This document shows, piece after piece, positions 1-5,235 of a stretch of DNA of 6,246 nucleotides. Source of the stretch: an uncultured Parabacteroides sp. (GTDB lineage Bacteria > Bacteroidota > Bacteroidia > Bacteroidales > Tannerellaceae); assembly GCA_900552415.1 (NCBI GenBank), contig USAD01000172.1, positions 1-6,246 of the forward strand, given 5' to 3'. The notes beneath the pieces were generated by a model, which saw only the letters and a program-made list of their open reading frames with translations, did not search any database and was not told the DNA's origin. The position numbers and the translations under genes were made by a program. How positions within the stretch are numbered: position 1 is the stretch's first letter; each line of letters starts with the position of its first letter.

Positions 1-3
1 ATC

Positions 4-1578
4 ATGGGAAATGAGAACAGCTCGGTGGGCGGTAGGCCGGGACGTAAACAGATTTTTTTTAAGCGAAAAGGTTTTATATTTTTTATAGGCTTATTGATCG
101 GATGCGGTTTGGTCGTATCCGCTTATAAGGCTTCTGTCTATTTTTCTTCGGATGAGTCGTGTATGAAGTGTCACGTCCATCCGCATGTTGAGGATAGCTG
201 GAAACTTTCCAAGCATGTGAATAATGGCAGTGGCGTGAAGACACATTGTGTCGCTTGTCACCTGCCGCCCCAAAGTGATACGTGGGGGCATTATACGGCT
301 AAGGCTAAATTAGGGCTTAAGGATGTCTGGTCGTATCTGACTAAAGATACGTCTGAGATGGATTGGGACTTGAAATCGGAGCTTGAGCACGCGGTCAAGT
401 ATATCCCGAATGAGTCTTGTAAGGATTGCCACCAGAATCTTTTTCCGGAAGGCGTGACGGATGATGGTGTTACGGCTCACCTTTATTATGAGGAGAACGA
501 GGAGAAGCTCGATCTTCAATGTATCAGTTGCCACTTGGATGCGGGCCATTATAATCCGAATTACAGCCATTCGAAGATGACGGGTATTGGTGGTTTGGCG
601 ACAGGTTCCGCTCCGGTCGATACGAGTCTTTTCTTTAAGGAACCGGCAATTGTAACCTCTTTCACCGATTATGTTGAGCAGATTCCGGGTACGATGGTCT
701 CTTTCAAGATGAAGGCGATTCCTGGTGGTACGTTTAAGATGGGTAGCGAGGCGAGTGAGCCTTTCCATCAAGCGGATGAGGCACCGGTACGTACGGTTTC
801 GGTCAGTCCTTTCTTTATGGCCGAGGTGGAAGTGACATGGGATCAGTATTGGGCTTTCTATGGCCAGACCATGAGCGAGGGACGCACGCCGCCTGAGGAG
901 GTTTATCAGAACAACAGCAATCCGGAAGTTGACGCGATCTCTGGTCCGACACCGCCTTTCGGTTTCCCGGATCAGGGATGGGGCAGTGGCGATCGCCCGG
1001 CTATTACGATGACGCATTATGCGGCGGAAACTTTCTGCCAGTGGTTGTCAAAGAAAACTGGCAAGAAATATCGCCTGCCGACCGAGGCGGAATGGGAATA
1101 TGCCGCACGAGGTGGAACGGAAACTCCCTATTTCTTCGAGGGTAATCCGAAAGACTTTTCAGATCAGGGTTTCTGGCGTAAGTTCTTCGACGCGGATACC
1201 GAGGGCATCAGTCCTTTCGTGATTTATGCTAAGAATAGCGGTAACCGGACACAGGAACCCTCAAGCGTTGAGGCGAATCCTTTCGGTTTGAAGAATATGC
1301 TGGGAAATGTCATGGAATATTGCGCGGATAAGTATAGCCCCGACGCTTACGGCAAATGGGCGGATCAAGTGGAGAACCCGATCAATACGGAAGGTGAGGA
1401 ATGGGTTGTTCGTGGTGGTTATTATGCTTCCGACGCTGCGGACGTACGTTGCGCCGCACGTAGTCATACGGAGCATGACGCTTGGTTGAAAACCGATCCG
1501 CAACAACCGAAGAGTATTTGGTGGTATTCTGATATCAAGGGTATCGGTTTCCGCGTGGTTTGTGAGATGAATCAATAA
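4..1578 (+). CDS. NapC/NrfH-like tetraheme cytochrome c fused to an FGE-sulfatase-fold (SUMF1/EgtB/PvdO) domain
   Basis: The 524-residue product has a basic N terminus, one membrane segment (about 24-42) and a periplasmic part. Four CxxCH heme c sites follow: Cys53-His57, Cys82-His86, Cys139-His143 and Cys173-His177. The SWKLSKH stretch after the first site and the total of four hemes resemble NapC/NirT/NrfH quinol dehydrogenases, which pass electrons between membrane quinol and periplasmic enzymes. Residues about 232-522 form an FGE-sulfatase-type domain: IPGGTFKMGS (239-248), YRLPTEAEWEYAARGG (356-371), NPFGLKNMLGNVMEY (425-439), VVRGG (468-472) and GFRVV (515-519). The two copper-binding cysteines of true FGE are absent: 470-487 reads RGGYYASDAADVRCAARS. 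The domain is therefore probably structural or ligand-binding and not sulfatase-activating. The gene lies 42 bp before the oxidoreductase gene. The start is the ATG at base 4; an upstream in-frame start outside the window cannot be excluded. Family assignment is firm; the redox partner is inferred. Confidence 0.93.
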   Translation: MGNENSSVGGRPGRKQIFFKRKGFIFFIGLLIGCGLVVSAYKASVYFSSDESCMKCHVHPHVEDSWKLSKHVNNGSGVKTHCVACHLPPQSDTWGHYTAKAKLGLKDVWSYLTKDTSEMDWDLKSELEHAVKYIPNESCKDCHQNLFPEGVTDDGVTAHLYYEENEEKLDLQCISCHLDAGHYNPNYSHSKMTGIGGLATGSAPVDTSLFFKEPAIVTSFTDYVEQIPGTMVSFKMKAIPGGTFKMGSEASEPFHQADEAPVRTVSVSPFFMAEVEVTWDQYWAFYGQTMSEGRTPPEEVYQNNSNPEVDAISGPTPPFGFPDQGWGSGDRPAITMTHYAAETFCQWLSKKTGKKYRLPTEAEWEYAARGGTETPYFFEGNPKDFSDQGFWRKFFDADTEGISPFVIYAKNSGNRTQEPSSVEANPFGLKNMLGNVMEYCADKYSPDAYGKWADQVENPINTEGEEWVVRGGYYASDAADVRCAARSHTEHDAWLKTDPQQPKSIWWYSDIKGIGFRVVCEMNQ

Positions 1579-1620
1579 TAGTTTATATAATCTAATCACT
1601 GAATTAAATCGTAGAATATC

Positions 1621-3003
1621 ATGGAAAAAGGAAATGGAATCAGTCGGCGGTCGTTCTTGAAGCGTTCAGCTGCGGTTGGCGCGTTGGGCGTCATGGGTAC
1701 AGGTACAGGCGCGGTATTAACCTCTTGTGGCGGCGGCGCTGCCGGCGAGGCTCAGGTAAAGCCGTTGCGTGAGCCGGGATCTTATTACATTCCGGAATTG
1801 CCAGATTTGGCGACAGACGGAAAAGAGTTGAAAGCGGGTATCATCGGATGTGGCGGACGTGGCTCTGGCGCGGCGTTCAATTTCCTGAACGCGGCGAATG
1901 GTGTGACCATTACGGCTTTGGGCGATACTTTCCAGGAGCGTGTGGATGAGCTGGCCAAGAAGTTGAAAGACGAGAAGAATATTGATGTCCCGGCGGACAA
2001 GCGTTTCGTGGGACTTGACGCATATAAGCAAGTAATCGATAGTGGCGTGGATGTGGTGATCATCGCGACACCGCCTTTCTTCCGCCCGGTGCATTTCCAG
2101 TACGCGACAGAGAAGGGTAAGCATTCTTTCCTGGAGAAACCGATCTGTGTGGATCCTGTTGGTTACCGGACGATCATGGCGACAGCTAAACAGGCATCGG
2201 CTAAGAACCTGTGTGTCGTTACCGGAACACAACGTCATCACCAACGCAGCTATGTGGAGTCTTATAAGAAGATCATGGAGGGCATGATCGGCGAGATTAC
2301 TGGTGGCGCGGTTTATTGGAACCAGAATATGCTTTGGTATCGCGAGCGTCAGCAGGGTTGGAGCGATTGCGAGTATATGATCAAGGACTGGGTGAACTGG
2401 AAATGGCTCTCGGGCGACCATATCGTCGAGCAGCATGTCCATAACATCGACGTGTTCACTTGGTTCAGTGGCTTGAAACCGGCTAAGGCGGTCGCTTTCG
2501 GTTCCCGTCAACGTCGTATCACGGGTGATCAATACGATAACTTCAGTGTTGATTTCACGATGGAGAATGGCATTCACCTGCACAGTATGTGCCGTCAGAT
2601 TGATGGTTGCGCCAACAACGTGAGTGAGTTCATCCAAGGCACGAAGGGCTCTTGGGACAGCTCGACGATGGAGATCAAGGACCTGGCGGGCAACGTGATC
2701 TGGAAATACGACGCCGAGGCCGAGAAGGCGAACTTCAAGCAGACCGATCCTTATACGCTGGAGCACGTGAACTGGATCAACTGCATCCGTGGTGGTAAGC
2801 CTATTGAGCAGGCGAGCGAGACGGCCGTATCAAATATGGCGGCGATTATGGGTCGTGAGTCCGCTTATACCGGCGCTGAGACCACTTGGGAGGCGATGAC
2901 CGCTTCACAATTGAATTATACGCCGAAGGATTTGAACCTGGGCAAGATGGATATGAGTGGTTTCACGGTAGCTGTTCCGGGTAAACCAATCGACAAGAAA
3001 TAA
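1621..3003 (+). CDS. Tat-exported lipoprotein, Gfo/Idh/MocA family oxidoreductase
   Basis: This 460-residue NAD(P)-dependent oxidoreductase is probably active on a sugar or glycoside. The N terminus carries a perfect Tat motif, SRRSFLK (8-14), a short hydrophobic stretch and a lipobox (LTSC, Cys36), so the folded protein should be exported with its cofactor and lipid-anchored. The Rossmann fold starts at about 71 with GIIGCGGRGSG (73-83). EKP (172-174) is the conserved Gfo/Idh/MocA motif, with the lysine in the active site, and GDHIVEQHVHNIDV (265-278) matches the family's C-terminal catalytic region. The Gly-rich, non-acidic residues after Cys36 suggest a periplasm-facing anchor, though this is inference. 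The start ATG follows an A/T-rich leader without a Shine-Dalgarno site, usual for Bacteroidetes, and gives an intact Tat signal. The isomerase gene begins 9 bp after the stop, so the two are surely co-transcribed. Substrate is unknown. C3 oxidation of a glycoside is a plausible role, because some exported homologues in gut Bacteroidales make 3-keto sugars. Confidence 0.95.
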   Translation: MEKGNGISRRSFLKRSAAVGALGVMGTGTGAVLTSCGGGAAGEAQVKPLREPGSYYIPELPDLATDGKELKAGIIGCGGRGSGAAFNFLNAANGVTITALGDTFQERVDELAKKLKDEKNIDVPADKRFVGLDAYKQVIDSGVDVVIIATPPFFRPVHFQYATEKGKHSFLEKPICVDPVGYRTIMATAKQASAKNLCVVTGTQRHHQRSYVESYKKIMEGMIGEITGGAVYWNQNMLWYRERQQGWSDCEYMIKDWVNWKWLSGDHIVEQHVHNIDVFTWFSGLKPAKAVAFGSRQRRITGDQYDNFSVDFTMENGIHLHSMCRQIDGCANNVSEFIQGTKGSWDSSTMEIKDLAGNVIWKYDAEAEKANFKQTDPYTLEHVNWINCIRGGKPIEQASETAVSNMAAIMGRESAYTGAETTWEAMTASQLNYTPKDLNLGKMDMSGFTVAVPGKPIDKK

Positions 3004-3012
3004 GGCAGGCCT

Positions 3013-3936
3013 ATGGAATTGACAAGAAGGGATTTCTTTAAGGGGGCGGCTCTCACGATGGGCGGCGCCCTCTTGGCCTCTTGTGGCGGACAAGGCGCTA
3101 CGGCGTCGACTAAAGAGTCCGCTGGGAATGCGGCTGAGAGCTTGCCGTTGAAGTTGTCGTTCCAGGAGGGAATCGCTCCGGGAGAGAGCTTGAACGAGAA
3201 GCTTGATTTCATGGAGAAATTGGGCGTTGTCGGCTTTGAGCCGGGAGGCAAAGGGCTTGGTAAACGTGTGGATGAGTTGCGGCAGGCGTTGAATGGCCGG
3301 AATATCAAGGTCAGCGCGATCTGTGCCGGATTCGATGGTTTCATTCTTTCTACGAAACCGGAGGTTCGCAAGCAGTGTATGGATACGATGAAGGAGATCA
3401 TCGAGGCGGCGGGTCAGTTGGGCTCGGTCGGCGTGATTATCGTACCCGCTTTTAATGGTCAGGTGCCTGTCTTGCCGCATACGATGGAGACACGCGATTT
3501 CTTGTGCGAGCAATTCAAGGAGATGGGAACCTATGCCGCCGAGCATGGGACAACGGTTATCTTCGAGCCGCTTAACCGTAAGGAGTGCTTCTATTTGCGT
3601 CAGGTAGCCGACGCGGCATCTCTTTGTCGCGACATCGATTGCCCTGGTGTACGTTGCATGGGCGATTTCTGGCACATGACGTGGGAAGAGACTTCGGATA
3701 TGGGTGCCTTTATCTCCGCGGGCCAATATTTGCAACATGTGCATGTGGCCAGCCGTAAGCGCCGGAGCATGCCGGGCGAGGATGGTGAGGCCGACAATTA
3801 TGTCGATGGCTTCAAGGCCTTGAAGATGCTGAAATACGACAAGTATGTCAGCTTCGAGTGTGGGTGCCAGGGCGATCGCTCGGTTGTGGTGCCCGCTGCC
3901 GTGAAACTTTTGCGCGAGCAATGGGAGAAAGCCTGA
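3013..3936 (+). CDS. Tat-exported lipoprotein, sugar phosphate isomerase/epimerase (xylose-isomerase-like TIM barrel)
   Basis: The 307-residue product has a Tat motif, TRRDFFK (4-10), a hydrophobic stretch and a lipobox (LASC, Cys24). It should be exported folded and lipid-anchored like its upstream neighbour. From about residue 46 it reads as a (beta/alpha)8 barrel of the AP-endonuclease-2/xylose-isomerase-like superfamily. Likely metal ligands sit at the ends of strands: Glu185 in IFEPLNR, Asp218 and His221 in MGDFWH, His244 in HVHVASRKR, and Glu282 in SFECG. Length is normal for the family. Members isomerise or epimerise sugars, and some related barrels eliminate the aglycone from 3-keto-glycosides. 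A partner role with the Gfo/Idh/MocA protein is inferred from the 9-bp gene spacing and shared export route. Because the protein is exported, a phosphorylated substrate is unlikely despite the family name. It is followed at once by a strong hairpin. The fold is firm; the reaction is not known. Confidence 0.94.
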   Translation: MELTRRDFFKGAALTMGGALLASCGGQGATASTKESAGNAAESLPLKLSFQEGIAPGESLNEKLDFMEKLGVVGFEPGGKGLGKRVDELRQALNGRNIKVSAICAGFDGFILSTKPEVRKQCMDTMKEIIEAAGQLGSVGVIIVPAFNGQVPVLPHTMETRDFLCEQFKEMGTYAAEHGTTVIFEPLNRKECFYLRQVADAASLCRDIDCPGVRCMGDFWHMTWEETSDMGAFISAGQYLQHVHVASRKRRSMPGEDGEADNYVDGFKALKMLKYDKYVSFECGCQGDRSVVVPAAVKLLREQWEKA

Positions 3937-3957
3937 GGCTTGAATAACCTATAATTG

Positions 3958-3995
3958 ACACGTGCGTATGTGATAGTCTTCACATACGCACGTGT
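3958..3995. terminator. Bidirectional hairpin terminator between convergent genes
   Basis: A perfect 16-bp inverted repeat (arms 3958-3973 and 3980-3995, left arm ACACGTGCGTATGTGA) encloses the 6-base loop TAGTCT. G-U and A-T pairs can extend the stem a few bases outward. It begins 21 bp after the stop of the isomerase gene and ends 23 bp before the stop of the minus-strand gene, so it is placed to end both transcripts. There is no clean T-tract on either side, only a T/G-rich stretch (TTGGTTTAT) on the plus strand, so termination is inferred from position and stem strength. Confidence 0.8.
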
Positions 3996-4018
3996 TGGTT
4001 TATACGGACGGTCGCCGT

Positions 4019-4849
4019 TTAGACGCCGCCCGGCGTGCCGCCGCCCTCTTCCTCGTCGTTGTTCAGGCCCGGGGCGATCTCCGGATCCGGCTCGCGCGAT
4101 GGCAGGGTGGTGTCTGCCTTGCCCGCGTCTTCCGGCTTGTTGGCCGCCTTCGTCTGGCGCGACTTGATCACCGTCTTCATCTCTGAGAAGAGCGTGTTGA
4201 CGCGGGCGATGAACTCCGTGTAACCCGCCTCGCCATTGATGAGCACCAGTGCCTCGATCTGGCGGAGCAGCAGCCGGAGCGCGTCTTCCGTCGCCTGGCG
4301 CGTCGCCTTGACAACGCCCACCTGACGGGCATCCTCCTCGGCGAGCCTTCCCGCCTCGGCGGTCTCGTAGGTGGCGATCCGTTTTTTCAGCTCCTCAAAC
4401 CACTCGTCCACGTAAGCCAGGCCGAGCTGCTCCGTCCCGAGCGCCTCAAGGTCTTGCGACAGGTTTTTCAGCCGCCCGTACTCCTCCTTATAAGAAAGGC
4501 TGGTGACGTTGCCATATTTTTGCATGAGGTCGTAGACCGCGGCCGATGCCTTGCGCCGCTCCAGGTTGGGATGTCGCACCATCGCCTTCGTCATGGTCCA
4601 CATGTCGCTCCACGTCTGGTCGACCGCTTGGTCGGCCATCTCTACCGAGGCGGTGTAACTGTTTTTGGCGCTTTGCTTGAGGGCCGCGTCGAATGCCTCG
4701 ACCGGAGTCTTGTAGGCCGCGATCATGGACTGCGCCTCCGTTTTCCCGGTCAGCATCGTTTCTGCCGCTTGGAGGATCTGGTTGGCGAGGGTGAAGAACT
4801 CATTGGTTCGTGCCTGAGAATAGGGACACGTCGAAAAAATAGTTTTCAT
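4019..4849 (-). CDS. DUF6261-type helical protein of unknown function
   Basis: The 276-residue product resembles the Bacteroidales DUF6261 family. The match is by recognition of the overall pattern: predicted long helices throughout 15-230, an N-terminal NEFFTLANQIL helix, a middle ADQAVDQTWSDMW segment (72-84), and a C-terminal GEAGYTEFIARVNTLFSEMK helix (206-225). No signal peptide, membrane segment or catalytic motif is visible. Residues about 232-276 form a disordered-looking tail rich in Asp, Glu, Gly and Pro, ending in DEEEGGGTPGGV. The coding region is visibly more GC-rich than its neighbours, above all compared with the AT-rich lipoprotein gene downstream. The start ATG (bases 4847-4849) follows an A/T-rich leader. 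The gene converges on the oxidoreductase/isomerase operon and shares its hairpin. A repeat-rich region lies upstream. No function can be assigned. The coding call is firm and the family name moderately so. Confidence 0.85.
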   Translation of the reverse strand: MKTIFSTCPYSQARTNEFFTLANQILQAAETMLTGKTEAQSMIAAYKTPVEAFDAALKQSAKNSYTASVEMADQAVDQTWSDMWTMTKAMVRHPNLERRKASAAVYDLMQKYGNVTSLSYKEEYGRLKNLSQDLEALGTEQLGLAYVDEWFEELKKRIATYETAEAGRLAEEDARQVGVVKATRQATEDALRLLLRQIEALVLINGEAGYTEFIARVNTLFSEMKTVIKSRQTKAANKPEDAGKADTTLPSREPDPEIAPGLNNDEEEGGGTPGGV

Positions 4850-4952
4850 AACTGTTTAATTTATAGTTTAACGTTACCTCCGCAATTTCAGATAAAAATG
4901 GGAAATAAACAAGTTTCCGGCCGAAGAAATCACTGGGCGGATGTTTTTTTTC

Positions 4953-5042
4953 AGTGTTGGACGGTTTGTTTTTCTTGCGATTGGTTCTGTCCAAGTGTTG
5001 GACGGTTTGTTTTTCTTGCGATTGGTTCTGTCCAAGTGTTGG
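4953..5042. repeat. 41-bp tandem direct repeat, two exact copies plus an 8-bp partial third
   Basis: Copies 4953-4993 and 4994-5034 are identical, each starting AGTGTTGGACGG and ending GGTTCTGTCCA. A third copy starts at 5035 with AGTGTTGG and then diverges. The unit length is not a multiple of three, so the repeat shifts reading frame and is not a coding repeat. The copies abut with no spacers. It lies about 100 bp upstream of the DUF6261-type gene start. It could be a multi-copy regulator site or a slippage-prone array. Confidence 0.95.
4989..5003. repeat. 6-3-6 palindrome at the tandem-repeat junction
   Basis: GTCCAA-GTG-TTGGAC is a perfect dyad created where the two 41-bp units meet. A degraded version, GTCCAA-GTG-TTGGCC, occurs at the next junction (5030-5044). 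The size and symmetry fit a dimeric DNA-binding protein or a small hairpin. No binding protein can be named from the sequence. Confidence 0.6.
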
Positions 5043-5066
5043 CCGATGGATTTTTCGTTGGCCGAT
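5038..5066. repeat. Two direct copies of GTTGGCCGAT extending the repeat array
   Basis: GTTGGCCGAT occurs at 5038-5047 and 5057-5066, 19 bp apart. With the GTTGGACG cores in the two 41-bp units (starting 4956 and 4997), this gives four GTTGG[A/C]CG cores in the same orientation, at intervals of 41, 41 and 19 bp. The array therefore continues in degenerate form past the exact repeat. Confidence 0.7.
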
Positions 5067-5156
5067 TGGAATATGGCGACGAGCTGTTTGTCCTTTTTAT
5101 CTCGTTAACGTTATTTAAACAGAGCCGCGAATTCTTTCTGAGATAATTTATTTTTA

Positions 5157-5187
5157 TTTGTGCCTAAATAATACTAGTATAGATGGG
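5157..5187 (+). promoter_or_regulatory. Candidate Bacteroidetes promoter for the lipoprotein gene
   Basis: TTTG (5157-5160) could be the -33 element. It is followed after 19 bp by TAGATGGG (5180-5187), which matches the -7 consensus TAnnTTTG at four of six defined positions. Spacing is right and the site lies about 50 bp before the start codon. It overlaps the left copy of the 16-bp inverted repeat. The -7 match is weak, so this is only a candidate. Confidence 0.3.
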
Positions 5188-5188
5188 A
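5173..5188. repeat. Left copy of a 16-bp inverted repeat flanking the lipoprotein gene
   Basis: ACTAGTATAGATGGGA here is the reverse complement of TCCCGTCTATACTAGT at 6154-6169 with one mismatch (15 of 16). The outer end overlaps a perfect 10-bp palindrome, ATACTAGTAT (5171-5180). The pair encloses the whole AT-rich lipoprotein gene and its terminator. Confidence 0.75.
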
Positions 5189-5189
5189 C

Positions 5190-5203
5190 ATCACGAGAGT
5201 GAT
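5190..5203 (+). promoter_or_regulatory. Small leader hairpin with a GAGA loop
   Basis: ATCAC-GAGA-GTGAT forms a perfect 5-bp stem closed by a GNRA-type tetraloop, 32 bp before the lipoprotein start codon. In RNA this would be a compact hairpin in the 5' leader. It is too short to be a terminator. Its role is unknown, and a protein-binding dyad in the DNA is an equal possibility. Confidence 0.4.
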
Positions 5204-5235
5204 AATTTAACAGTAATAATTAATTAGGTAGAAAA

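Larger units (their letters stand above)
4852..5122. repeat. Imperfect inverted repeat around the tandem array (CTGTTTAA ... TTAAACAG with TTAACGTTA inside)
   Basis: The left side has CTGTTTAA (4852-4859) followed by TTAACGTTA (4868-4876). The right side has TTAACGTTA (5105-5113) followed by TTAAACAG (5115-5122), the exact complement of the outer left element. TAACGTTA is itself a palindrome. The spacing between inner and outer elements differs (8 bases left, 1 base right), so this is an imperfect pair and could be chance in AT-rich sequence. Confidence 0.4.
4850..5235. other. Divergent intergenic region with repeats, no gene
   Basis: These 386 bp separate the starts of the minus-strand DUF6261-type gene and the plus-strand lipoprotein gene. 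I see no credible coding sequence. The left part holds the 41-bp tandem repeat and the degenerate GTTGGMCG array (4953-5070), framed by two TTAACGTTA sites. The right part (about 5120-5235) is strongly AT-rich and should hold the lipoprotein promoter. No clear Bacteroidetes -7 box (TAnnTTTG) for the minus-strand gene was found. Confidence 0.8.

Noticed and set aside
310..1017. Long minus-strand open frame opposite the cytochrome/FGE-fold gene
   Set aside because: Its translation is rich in Arg, His and Ile with no domain, and it lies fully antisense to a gene with clear heme and FGE motifs.
694..1578. Active sulfatase-maturing (formylglycine-generating) enzyme
   Set aside because: The catalytic copper-binding cysteine pair is absent, and no sulfatase gene is in the window.
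1579..1620. Internal promoter before the Gfo/Idh/MocA gene
   Set aside because: The 42-bp gap is AT-rich but shows no TAnnTTTG box with a spaced TTTG; co-transcription with the upstream gene is simpler.
1717..2766. 349-codon minus-strand open frame opposite the Gfo/Idh/MocA gene
   Set aside because: It is long only because of the codon bias of the sense gene; the translation has no recognisable motif and the plus strand is clearly coding.
4877..4881. GGAGG on the minus strand as a ribosome binding site for the DUF6261-type gene
   Set aside because: It lies 27 nt before the start codon, too far for a Shine-Dalgarno site, and Bacteroidetes genes mostly do without one.
4800..4994. Small minus-strand frame starting in the tandem repeat (64 codons)
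   Set aside because: It overlaps the start of the DUF6261-type gene in another frame, has no family likeness, and its start falls inside repeat DNA.
4953..5042. CRISPR array
   Set aside because: The 41-bp copies are directly adjacent with no unique spacers, and no cas genes are present.
4454..5146. 230-codon plus-strand open frame across the DUF6261-type gene and the repeats
   Set aside because: It runs antisense to a better-supported gene, and its C-terminal part is a translation of the 41-bp repeats in shifting frames.
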